This document shows, piece by piece, positions 35,801-46,300 of a stretch of DNA of 64,000 bases. The notes beneath the pieces were generated by a model. The model did no database searches and was not told the DNA's origin. It saw nothing but the letters and a program-made list of their open reading frames with translations. Position 1 is the first letter of the stretch; every line of letters starts with the position of its first letter. This DNA is from Halichondria panicea (Eukaryota > Porifera > Demospongiae > Suberitida > Halichondriidae), in assembly GCF_963675165.1 (NCBI RefSeq), contig NC_087387.1, positions 2,283,501-2,347,500 on the forward strand, in the 5' to 3' direction. A program made the translations under genes and the position numbers.

Positions 35801-36894
35801 CTATCCTGGAGTGGATCCAATGTCCCTAGTGGCTCTACTTAAAGAGGGCAAGAGATTGGAACCTCCTCAGAATACTGCCTGCTCTGCGGATTTGTAAGTA
35901 AACATTGATCCACTAGCTATAGCAGTATTACTTAAGAAACGTATACCAATAATTATCATGGCAAGGACGCTTTGATTCCAGTATTATATTGCCATTGTCT
36001 ATGTTAACTTGATTGTTCATATTACTATATACAGGGTTTCTTTAATGACCAGCTGTTGGTACGAGGATCCTGAAGAGAGGCCTTCCTTCGATGAGCTAGC
36101 AGCCGAGTTGGAAAAAGTTCTGAGCATCATGGTGGGCTATGTGGAGCTGAACATGGAGCTAGTCGCCATCACTGAGGATGAACACAGTAAGCAATTACTC
36201 TTGAGTAGAGTCAAGCGCGTGAGTATTCTAAGGATCACTGCGTGATTAAATGCATCTCTGTAATCGTTGTTATTAACAAATTTAATTTAATTCAACCGAT
36301 TATTGCGCCATGGGATGTAGTCGGTCAGTCTGTCTGTCTGTCGTTCTGTGTATTCTGGTCTACTCACCTGGATGCGATAGCGCTGTGTTTGTAGCCTCAA
36401 CACAACAAGGTAGTAGTTTTAAATTTGGCAGATTTTGAATTATTAAAGCTTCGTTGTCGTATAAAAGTGAGCATGCAAAAGCTAAGAAGCTCTAACGCCT
36501 AGATGTATACACGAGGCTTTGACTCGAGGCTGTAGACTCACCACTGATCATGACGCAAGGGTTTGCACTTCAGAGTGCTCTATATAAGCTATAGTTTGTG
36601 TTGTTATAGCTAGCTAGTGTTCTTGCATAGTAATATTGCATGTGTAATTATAATTAGTGATAATTATCTTTCAGTGTTTGACGAGTGTTCTGTTTCTCCG
36701 CAATAGAGTATGATGATGTCCTCTCGCTCGAAGAGCATGCTGAGGCCGTTACTGAGGAGGAGGTTGCTATGGAAACAAATTCACAGCAATCCGAATCTGA
36801 CCTGTGTAATGGCTATCGAGAAACAAGAACAGTTGACACCACTGGATATGCTAATGTAGTGTACAGACGACCTTCATACCAAACTTCTGTTTGA
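20849..36894 (+). CDS. Receptor tyrosine kinase with three [IgGFc-binding-like + Calx-beta + sushi] ectodomain units
   Basis: 24 exons: 20849-21029, 22307-23716, 23774-23911, 24204-24431, 24752-24934, 26040-27512, 27572-27709, 27898-28119, 28620-28802, 28967-30457, 30519-30656, 30807-31031, 31374-31556, 31769-31966, 32574-32754, 33011-33048, 33120-33212, 33479-33562, 34443-34660, 34979-35091, 35467-35632, 35751-35893, 36035-36186 and 36707-36894. The total is 7,767 nt (about 2,588 aa), all junctions in phase. It begins with a signal peptide ([19 protein letters not shown]) and a furin-like RQRR. Three units follow, at about aa 61-713, 714-1385 and 1386-2064. Then come a fourth sushi (to 2130), a TM helix (about 2149-2175) and the kinase (about 2232-2525). 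Kinase motifs: [26 protein letters not shown], and KWLAVES in place of the APE motif. The activation loop has one Tyr (GYFRQG). The tail holds YDDV and YANV; YxN is a GRB2-type SH2 site. It should be a surface receptor with an active kinase; the ligand is unknown. Confidence 0.88.
21839..22315 (+). repeat. Tandem duplication of the intron end before RTK exon 2, with a decoy splice acceptor
   Basis: Two copies of about 240 bp, 21839-22080 and 22081-22315. Both hold ATGTATTGTGCTCCAGTTTA or its 3' counterpart, GACAACCTTTTCCAAGAAG, and end in TTTTCTACAGATTCAAAT. The second copy supplies the real acceptor of exon 2 (22307). The first carries the same acceptor and the first bases of the exon, but then runs into the repeat. 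Confidence 0.85.
22307..24934 (+). other. RTK ectodomain unit 1 (IgGFc-like + Calx-beta + sushi)
   Basis: Exon 22307-23716 is one large IgGFc-binding-like domain ([50 protein letters not shown]). Exons 23774-23911 and 24204-24431 together form a Calx-beta domain ([38 protein letters not shown]). Exon 24752-24934 is a sushi/CCP domain ([19 protein letters not shown]). Unit 1 differs from units 2 and 3: the Cys-containing insert after VFSG is replaced by ALIESS. Confidence 0.85.
25044..25410. repeat. Inverted-repeat element, ATATCTTCTAATTTATCGG family
   Basis: Starts TACCGTATATCTTCTAATTT. It shares TTTTTATAGAGCATGCGAAG and GCAGCTGCATGCGAGCTAG in reverse complement with 10150-10477. The right end (GGCCGATAAATTGGAC) is decayed. 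It lies in the long RTK intron between units 1 and 2. Confidence 0.7.
26040..28802 (+). other. RTK ectodomain unit 2 (IgGFc-like + Calx-beta + sushi)
   Basis: Same four-exon plan as unit 1: 26040-27512 (IgGFc-like), 27572-27709 plus 27898-28119 (Calx-beta) and 28620-28802 (sushi). The IgGFc-like exon has [20 protein letters not shown] followed by [14 protein letters not shown], which supplies a Cys pair missing from unit 1. Units 2 and 3 are clearly the closest pair at DNA level. Confidence 0.85.
28332..28512. repeat. Small inverted-repeat element with AGGGTGTCATACAG ends
   Basis: AGGGTGTCATACAG at 28332 is matched by CTGTATGACACCCT at 28499-28512. Poly-C/poly-G tracts inside resemble the element at 35-187. 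It lies in the RTK intron before the unit 2 sushi exon. Confidence 0.75.
28967..31556 (+). other. RTK ectodomain unit 3 (IgGFc-like + Calx-beta + sushi)
   Basis: Exons 28967-30457 (IgGFc-like, with [20 protein letters not shown]), 30519-30656 plus 30807-31031 (Calx-beta) and 31374-31556 (sushi). The second Calx-beta exon is 225 nt here, 222 in unit 2 and 228 in unit 1. The split Calx-beta intron sits at the same codon (the Gly before EDY/ADY) in all three. Confidence 0.85.
32158..32526. repeat. Inverted-repeat element with CAGTTGA..CGATTATCCGA ends
   Basis: CAGTTGAGTATCGATTATCC at the left is mirrored by GGATAATCGAAGTTCAACTG at the right, with further ATTCGGATA repeats inside both arms. It is about 370 bp, in the RTK intron just before the transmembrane exon. 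Confidence 0.8.
35181..35404. repeat. Diverged MITE of the TACCGTATAGCGGGTATA family
   Basis: GTACTGTATAATTATTTCGA at the left and ATGATTATACCCACTATACA at the right. Inside are TAGAAAGGTTTTC and GCAGCATGTATGCATGCATG, as in the 3849 and 9263 copies. It lies in a kinase-domain intron of the RTK gene. Confidence 0.7.
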
Positions 36895-37355
36895 AAACTT
36901 TTTATACAGGCATGTTTTTGTTGAATGTGTATTTTTGGTATCAGTGAAGCCGTCATAATTATATATACCTGCAAGTGCTTCATGTGATTCTGCATGGTAT
37001 ATACTTATACAAGTAGATCTATGATGTCATTATACATGTGTATAAGGTATAATAATTATAGATGATGTAATCTGGACTCTGCTTATTGAGCACACCATGC
37101 AGAGCTGGTAATGATTACCACACTACGAACACGTTGTCCTTGATTTATAATAATTTTTATAATAGAATTATGTATACATTATATATGTAGATCAGTAGAG
37201 TGATCAATAGTATACATGACAGTGATAATTTACTGATTTATGAATATTAATATTGATGGTTGATTATGATACAGACAAAATTGCACAACGGACCTAAAAG
37301 TTAAGGCAGTCCAAAAATGATGAAAAACTAGACTATAAAAACGATCGAAATAAAA
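36895..37355. other. Convergent intergenic region, RTK to BAZ2
   Basis: 461 AT-rich bases between two stop codons, holding the 3' UTRs of both genes. GAGCTGGTAATGAT near 37102 also occurs at 13160. I see nothing else. Confidence 0.55.
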
Positions 37356-40300
37356 TCATGTGTGAGAGAGCTTGGACCACTGCTCCTCAAAGAACTCGCT
37401 CATATTGTGCCCTGCTAGTCCAATCTGTAGCCAGAGGGAACAACAACTCATGAATCCATATGCACACGTGCACAGAAAATGAGGATACTATATATACAGA
37501 AGAGAGTTTATCTGTCCACACTCAACGTTATTGCAGAGGCTAATTGCTAAATCGAGGTACTCGTGTCGTACCTCCTCTGGTAGATACGCAATAACTTAAG
37601 GTACTGTATAGCGCGAAATTTTTGAGGCACTTATATTTCGTGGAAATGGCCTCTAAAAGCATTTCGTTGCACAATGTTCGTGGAATGACTGCTTACCAGA
37701 AGCAAGGCCTTTATCTTTGCACGTGGACTTAATTTTCATGTAGGATTGCTAATCCATGAAATCAGCGAAAATTAAGCCCTTCGAAAATTTCATGGATTTG
37801 CCTCTAAAAGCCATTTCGTTGCACAATGTTCGCGGAATGACTGCTTACCGGAAGCCACGGCTTTAAATCTTTGCATAATATAGCAGGTAATTCTAATTCG
37901 TGGACTTGAAATACATGTACTACTGTATAACAAATGCTTATAAATCAGGTCGTTTATACTTTTACAAATTGAACTGCTGATCTATTCAGAACCAACTGTT
38001 TTCAAAATAACATTTTTACACTCGACAGATACTTAATTTTTTAAAGAGGTTTGGGCAAAAAACGTTGTTAAATACATTTGCTAATGTAGCTGAGAAATAC
38101 AGTGAGGTAATCGTACTGACTCATAATTAATACAATCACCAACATTTGTGAGACTATAGACAATTCAAAAAGTTATAGGTCAACTGCGTAGTACTGCTTT
38201 TTAGTTAAAAAATTCTTGCTTGAAAAATCCTCAACAAATGTTTTAGGACCTGATGGGGTCCCAAACATTTTACGGGACTCACACTACACACATGTACATG
38301 AACAATGTATTACACGCAGAATATACATAATAACATATCCTGCCAGAGTTTAAAATGGCAAACACAGTAGTAACACCATCACCCTAACCCCACCCACCTC
38401 CGAGTCGTCCTCGTTGTAGTAGGCACAGTTTGAGAAAATCAGTCGAGCGTCAGCTGCAAACAGCTCCTTGTCTTCTTCGTACCTGTACAGACAAACATTA
38501 TGAGAGTTACGAAACACATTCAGTCCACCGGACATTGGATGCTGCATATACCCTGACACCCTTGTTATAGACTGTACAGTTAGCCAGGTACATGTAACAC
38601 TAACAAAGACAACAAAAAGTAAGGACATGAAATCAGAAAGGAGACATACTATAAAGAGTTCCAGCCAACAAACAATGGACACTTTGGAGGCAATAGAAAG
38701 TCATGACATTTATATAGAGACGATCCATGCAGCCACTAAACAATGCATGGGAACAATGGATACTTTGGAGGCAATAAACGTCATGACATTTATCATTAAT
38801 TTTGTACGTAATACAGTACTCATAATTATGATTGTTGATTTTTAACAGCACTTGGAACCTTATTCGGAGATTCCACCATGAACATACATATACACGTATA
38901 TTTTTAGCTACTCACTTTCTCTGCTCGAGCTTGTTCTTCATAGTCTGCAAGTCCATTGGCTGCTTGACGACCTTGTAGTAGGCGGGGAACTTCCTCCTCT
39001 CCACTGCTTCCAAGAATGGCCACGAGCTGTCATGTGACTCTAGATCCTTCAGGAGGGTGTGGCATATTTCGTTATTGCTCTTGGTAACCTTGTCGCGTTT
39101 ACGAGTCAAGTAATTACCGTCTTTTTGTCGTGACTGTGGGATAGGCTGTGAGGGGATGGGCATACACACATGAGTCACATGTACTGTAAACGCCGGAGCC
39201 TCCAATAGCCCCCCCCCCCCAAATAACACACTAAAACAGCTGCTCTGGTAACCTTGTCGGGTTTAATATTTACGAACCTTATTTTTACAGTTGGAGCATT
39301 TCCACGGATATGGAGGGTGCCTGGAATGAAAACATAACACTGATTGGTTCTCTATACAGAACAAGCAACATGTATGAAAAGATACTAGACAGACAGACAA
39401 TTATCATGGCATATAAAAGTACACTTCTCACACACTCACTTGTTGAGGGGAGGATTGAGACAGCGCTTGTGATAGTTCTTAGGGCAAACAGCACATGACA
39501 AGAGCACCCCCCTCTTGCTGTCACATGTGTAACAAGGTCGGTACTTGCTGTTTGAGGTGATACAGTTGTAACAGTACCAGTCACCCTCAGGCACAATAGA
39601 GAGTTTCGGCTGTGTGCGTGTGGGTGTGATATGTCTACCATCAACACTGAATTGTATGGCACACAGTATTACATACATGTACATGTAGGCTTCGTTATGA
39701 CAGCGAGATATCAGCTTGACATATACATGTACGTACAACATATCTCCTATTAATTTAGACCAAGAGAGTGTCAGACATGATCACACAATGAAAACAGGTA
39801 TTGGACACCACTGACAGTAGTCTACATGTACATATACCCAGTGCCAGAATACTCCACTACGTGTATATAGAGTGAGTACATGTACCTTGCAGCAGTAGGT
39901 GTGTGTCCCCTTGTCACAGCGGTCACAGAGTAGCAGCAACGACTCATTCTCCCCACCGTGACACACCTGGCAGAACTGAACACACACACACACACACACA
40001 CACTGTGAATCATACATGTACGTTTTGAGGGTTTGGAGCTAAGTATAAATACATAATACTGACAATGATAAATGATTTCCCAGCTTACATGTCATGTATA
40101 CAGTGTACATGTACCTGATGTATACTACTCACCACGATGGTGTTCGACTTCTCCCAAGCAATGCACACCTCCAGCTCACTCATACACACGGCCAACTGGC
40201 TAGCAGACGAGACCACACCCACTGCCTTTCGCCAAGACAGGAGCTTGTCCGAAGGGAGCTCCAGTTGGGTGGAGTCTCGTCTGACGGCTAAAGAGGGACG

Positions 40301-43300
40301 GTCCTTTTTCAGTCGAGATTTCAAATCTTTCACACGTTCTTGTTCCTCCATATATAATTTTCTATAACGAACGATCAGTACAGTGTGAGTACATGCATGC
40401 ACAAGTATGCACTATAAAATTATGGCTGAATGCATGCATGCTGTAGCGGTGTACATACTTGTCTCTTAGTGGAGGCTTGAGATGCGCTCTGTCGATGCTT
40501 CTTTCTAACTCCAGCACACTCTCCGATACCAGCATTATTGACTGAGGAGTGTGGCCTAGAGCACTGACCTTTGACCTCAGACTATCCCATAGCTCAACTC
40601 CCTATACACAGTGAGCAGAACATATGCAATTAGAGGCACGTATGAAGTAAATATTGGACAATCTATTGCTATACGATATTTCATTGCAGTGAAACACACA
40701 TGTACATGTACTACAGTAACACAGTCCATAAACCACCCTCGAAATAAGGAACACTTATACATGTACAGTACATGTATACACCTGACATGTACCTCATTAT
40801 GCAGCTGTGCAGTGATGAGTCGGCTCTGCATGCCCTCCAGATACTCTACTACAGACAACAATACCTCCAGGCAGTAAGCAGGAAATTGGGGGTCGTTTGT
40901 GTCATGTGACAGCATTTCTCCATTCTTGTTGGTTGATCTATTTGCTCCGATTTTTGATTCAACTACAACAGAATTTGTGCCGTTGGTTGATCTACTTGCT
41001 TCGATTTTTGATTTAACCCCAACAGAATCTGTGCTTTCATCAGTTTCCATCATAACCCCTACGGAATCAGTAATCTCATCTGTTTCCATCTTAACCTCTT
41101 CAGTGCTGGATTCTTGCTGTGTTTCTTCACAAAGCAGTGACGAACTCTCACCAGCTGATTCTGTGATACTCTTGATCCTGAAATGGTCGCGGACGGAGGT
41201 TTCAAACGACGACAAGAGCTTAGGGTTTAGAATGGCGTTAATGTTGTCCTTGTTCTTTTGGAGATGTTTTGAGAGGAACTTTTCGCGCACCCCGCGAGTG
41301 CAGAGGGTGCGAAGTAGTCGGTCCACCGTGTCTGGTCGTGTGATGCCCCACCAACCGTGAGTGAGCTCTGTGTGTGTGTGGGGGGGGGGTGGGAGTCATA
41401 AATGGGGAGGGAGTAGGAAGCCAAAGTGTGCGTGCTAGACATACATATAGATACGAGTCAGTGTACACTATAAATGAAAGCACCACAGGTGCTGATGCCT
41501 CGGTGGAGATGCCAAAGCTTTATGTTATGTAGGGTTGCTACATAACATAAAGCTACTAATAGCTTATTTTTGCAATATTTTACTGCATGCAAACTCATAA
41601 AGTGGGTAATGATCGACCATGATTGTTGTTAAAAACGATCGATGCCAAAAGTTCAAGTCTAAAATTAATGGCTGCCATCAGCAGAGCCTTGCAGCTCTCT
41701 TTTTACTCTTGCAGCTACCAATAGCTAGTGTTCTAGTGCAGAGCTACCTACTAAGTAGAGTAGTAACACTCGGTAAACAAGTTTGGCTACGTGCTCTTCT
41801 GAAAAGTGCAGTGGCATTCCAAGTAAGCAAAACTAGGCATAACTCGAGAACGAAGCATTATTTTGCAAATCCACGAATTAAAATCCAAGAAAACATGACT
41901 AGAAGCCTATAGAAACTCTTACTCGCACTTGATTCATCCTTGAGCAGCTGTAGCAGTCTACACACACACACAGACACACAAACACACTACCGTATACCTC
42001 GCTTGTGCATGCGCACCGAGGCATAATTATAGGAAGCTTTCACTTTGAAACATAAATTACTCACTTACCGATATCTTGCTCCTCTAGTAAATCCCGTAGG
42101 TCCTTCTCCTCCTCCTTACTTTCCTCCACTCTACTGGTGCCTCCCATGAACGGTAGAGGCTGTTGAGCATACATCAGTGTGATGGGTGTCACAAACTCCT
42201 CCCCCTCGGCTTCGTTTTCCATCATAGAAGGGGGCGGTATCTCCAAGGTAATCACTGAGGAGCCGTCACCACCACTCTGGCTCGATCCTGCTGATGGGAG
42301 AGAGATAGCTAACCGAGTGGACACAATTATACCAATGTGTAATCCAACTGACTTTCTACAACTAGCGGATGCTATATTATGTACATGTATAATGTACCAA
42401 AATATTTGTACTTCATTACAGATACAATGTACATGTACAACCTAATCCCCTGAACATAATCATCACGCATGAGTCTAGAGTACCGTACCCCCCCTCCCCC
42501 CCATACACTTATGGTCAAAGATAAGTTCATTGGAACAGGCTAGAATGTCCGAAGTACTCACCACTATTAATAGTGTTGTTATCGATAAGCACAATCTGCT
42601 GCGAACCATCAGGTTGCTGAAGTACAGCATAGGAGCATTGTCCGTTGAGCACTCGAGGGTCAGCTGGCAGGGACACATACTGAGGGGCTCCGTCTGGTCC
42701 ACCCGGCACTACAGCTGTCACATACTGCGACTGTATTTATGTGTGTACGTGTATGTATGTGTGTGTGTGTGTGCGCGAAGGTCTTTGTACAGTACATGTA
42801 CAGTGAAATGGTGCGAATAAAATGATGTGTGTACAAGTAGAATTTTAGATTTATCACGTTTGTTCATTGTAGAGGTTGGCCCAATGCCCTTGTCCCTTAT
42901 AGTGAGGTATTAAATTTTAATAGTGTCCCTGGTTCGGAGGTTCCCACAAGTATTGTTCTTACATTTAACACTTGACATTTAATTACATACAGGCACATCA
43001 CATGTTCTATACACACACAAACCTGCTCTGCCGTTTCTTCTCTGTCCTCTTCGGGGGCCAGCTCCTCACTGGTTACAGTCCGCACGCCCTCACCCTGAAG
43101 CTCCTCCCCATTCTCCACCCGCATGTCACTCACCCGTGAACTACTCGGCATATCAATTTGTGTCTCTTCTTTTTTGATGACCACTTCTCTTTTGACCTCA
43201 ACCACATCCATCTCCAATGAAGTGTGTCCAGGTGCTTCACCAGTGATATTCATTTCAACACTAGGAGATGGTCTACCAGCCACTTCTGTAACAGCATTCT

Positions 43301-46300
43301 GACCGGAGAGTGAAACTAAGGTTTGTTGACCGTTTTGATCTTGTACCACGATCATTTGATTTCCTCCCTCGGGCTGAGCAAGCACTTGCCCACCACCCCC
43401 TGCAGCTGTTATGTAACCAGCCGAACCCTCCATGGCCACATACCGTCCTCCATCTCCCCCTGTGACCACATACTGTACACCTGCACCACCCCCTTGTTGA
43501 CCAATAACAGCACCTGTCGTCGAGTCAACGGCTATATACTGAGGCTGTGGGGTGGGCATCTGCACAAGTGTGTTTCCTACGATGCCGTAGCTAATACCAA
43601 CTTGTTGCACCATTCCAGCACCAGGCGCCGCTATGATCTGGCCGTCGGGTGTCATGTAGGCATACTGAGGCGAGGGGCCGGCTATCATGAACTGTTGCTG
43701 GGCAATGGAGGCTTGGTTAGCAAGATAGGCCAGCTGGCTGACTTCACAGGGTTGGCGAGGAGCGAAGCTGAACCATCGCTGTGGGGCCTGCTACAGGGGG
43801 GAGGGGGGAGAGTTACGCAATGCAAGGACTTCAATATAAAACACGGAGTGAGCTAAAAGTGTCAAATATGTCTGTACATGTACATCACTATAATGTATAA
43901 TATGCACAGTTGTGTAGCACACACAATCATACGTCATACATGTACAGACTCCATCAGAATTCAGGTTAAGAAATGTTAATCAGTTGTTTTGTGCAAAAAG
44001 AGCCAAGTAAGTGCGGCTAATAAAAAAACCGTACCGTATACTTATTCGATTTAAGGCAATTAACCCTCTAAATATGCGACATTTGGGTATAATTATAGCC
44101 ATTTTTATATGTTTTGTGTAAAAATTAAGGCTTCCAAAATGTAACTACACGCCCTTACAAGCACAGTACTGTAACAGCACACACCGTACATACATGTACA
44201 TGTAGTCATGTACAGCATACATGTAGTCATGTACAGCATGCATGTATACATGCACTCTTCACCTGTGGGACAGGTTCATCCATTCCATCTTTACTCTCCT
44301 CACCAGTCAGCAGCTCAGAGCACGCAAGATGATCACTAGGTACCGCTTCTTCACACCTTTGGGGGGTGGCTTCAATACACTGGGGGGCCAGAGATTCCCT
44401 AGGTTCCAATTCTTCACACCTTTGGGGGGTGGCTTCAATACACTGGGGGGCCAGAGGTTCCCTAGGTGCCAATTCTTCACACCTTTGGGGGGTGACTTCA
44501 TCAACACACTGATGGGGGTGTACCGATTCTTCACCCCTTTTGGGCACAGCTTCAATACACTGGGAGGAAATTTCGACATTTTGGGGGGCTTGTGATGAAG
44601 ATTGCAAAGAGGTTGATGCTACATGTTCAGCTCCTAGGGGGGCCGTCTCTTCAACTTCATGAGGAATCACATCATCAATATTCTGGGGGGTTTGTTTTGG
44701 GAACTGTTCAGGGGTTGGTGGATGTTCCTTTGATTTTTCAGTGATCACATGAGGAGAAGGATCCACATTTTCTAAGCGGTGTTCTGCTTGCTCAACTGAT
44801 AGTTTGAGGGCGGGTGCTGGTTGCTGCGGTGACTCAGATCTTCTTGACAGTGGCACTGATCCAGAAAGTAGTGATTCCGTACGGTGTGTGTTATTCGTCT
44901 CCATGGCATTTCCTGTTGATTGTTTGTGTGTATGGTCCATCGGAATGAAATTACAGTTTTTACCATTCTCTTTTTGTTCGTCACGTGACTCTTTTTGAGG
45001 CTGCATCTCCATAGCATCGTATTCTGTACATGTATGTACTCTGACCTTTTGACTGACAGTCTCCCCATTGTGTTGTGCCATTGGTAGTTTGACGTCATTG
45101 TGATGTGTCGGCTGAGCTTCTTGATGTGGTTGTTGAGTTACGAGTTCTGGTTCACGATTTGCTATGACATTGATCTCTTCGGGATTGGGATTCACTTTGA
45201 CTTTAGCTGTTACTTGAACTTTAACCTTTTGATTCGTTTCAATTTCCATTGCTTCTTGTTGATTCACATCATTCGTCGCATCAGTTTTAGGGACTTCGTT
45301 ATCGATATTGACAATATTAACTTCCAATGGCTCATCTTTATTGGCGATAATGCTCTTATTTGATTGGTTGACTCGCTGTGACACCACCGTATCGAGAACC
45401 TGTAGGTTCTGGTCGAGGCTTGTCTCCACCCCCTCCACAATGACTCCACCCAAACTGGGGAGGGCCCAATATTGGCGAGCGTAACGATCTTGCCCCAGGG
45501 GAAATTGACGCATTCGACGTGATTGTGAGTGGATACGTTGGCGAACCAGCACGAATTTTTTACTGAGTGATTTTAGCCGTGCTTGTAGCTCCTCTTTGGA
45601 CTCAGGGGTCTGTGTGTGTGTGTAGGGGGAGGTGGATTGAGCGTCAGTAATAATTATAACAAAATGGATGACAGACATACCACCTCGGTATATGTACATA
45701 ATTATACGTGTAAATTTAATGCCATGCTCTGGGTACACATTTGGTAATGCGAATGCAAAATTACAATACTTACATATACTTATTACATGTAGCTATACTA
45801 GACAATGAATGCATCACCATGACATACCTCTTCATCAGTTAGTTCTTCTGAGTACTCTCCTTCGGAAGCCATGGCCCCTCCCTCATCCTCTGCCTCCTCT
45901 CCCTCGTCACTAGACTCACCAGCCTCACCAGGCACACCCATCAAGGCACGCTTCGGAGGTCGACCACGCCCACTATAAGGAATGGGGCGGTGCTTGTCCC
46001 CAACCCCGTACACACTGCTCAGACGAGAGCGAAACCTATATGAGGGATAAGTGAACAGAATTGACGATACATGTAATGTACAATGTCATGTATGTACATA
46101 CAAATCAGTAATTATTGCAGAAACAGAATATGGATGAAACCTCTTACCTCTTCATCTTGAGGCTGATCTTCCACTTGTCCCTGCGCAGTGAAGCCAGCTG
46201 TTCCATCCGTGTGTCCACCTCCCTCGTCAAAGAGGCAGAGTCAAGCAGCTGACCAACCAGATGAGAGAGGATCTGGACCTTCTCCGAGGGACGTAGGAAC

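Noticed and set aside
20849..36894. Three separate tandem genes, not one receptor
   Set aside because: Each unit starts with a phase-1 acceptor and lacks its own signal peptide. Only the 24-exon chain keeps frame from signal peptide to kinase stop.
40899..41360. 153-codon plus-strand ORF inside BAZ2
   Set aside because: Antisense shadow of the exon 41367-40793, which fits BAZ2 in phase on both sides.
42061..42069. Upstream GTAAGT donor for the BAZ2 exon 42290-42065
   Set aside because: It puts the next exon (41957-41923) into a frame that does not fit the following GWWGITRPDTVDRLL exon. The GTGAGT four bases downstream keeps frame through both.
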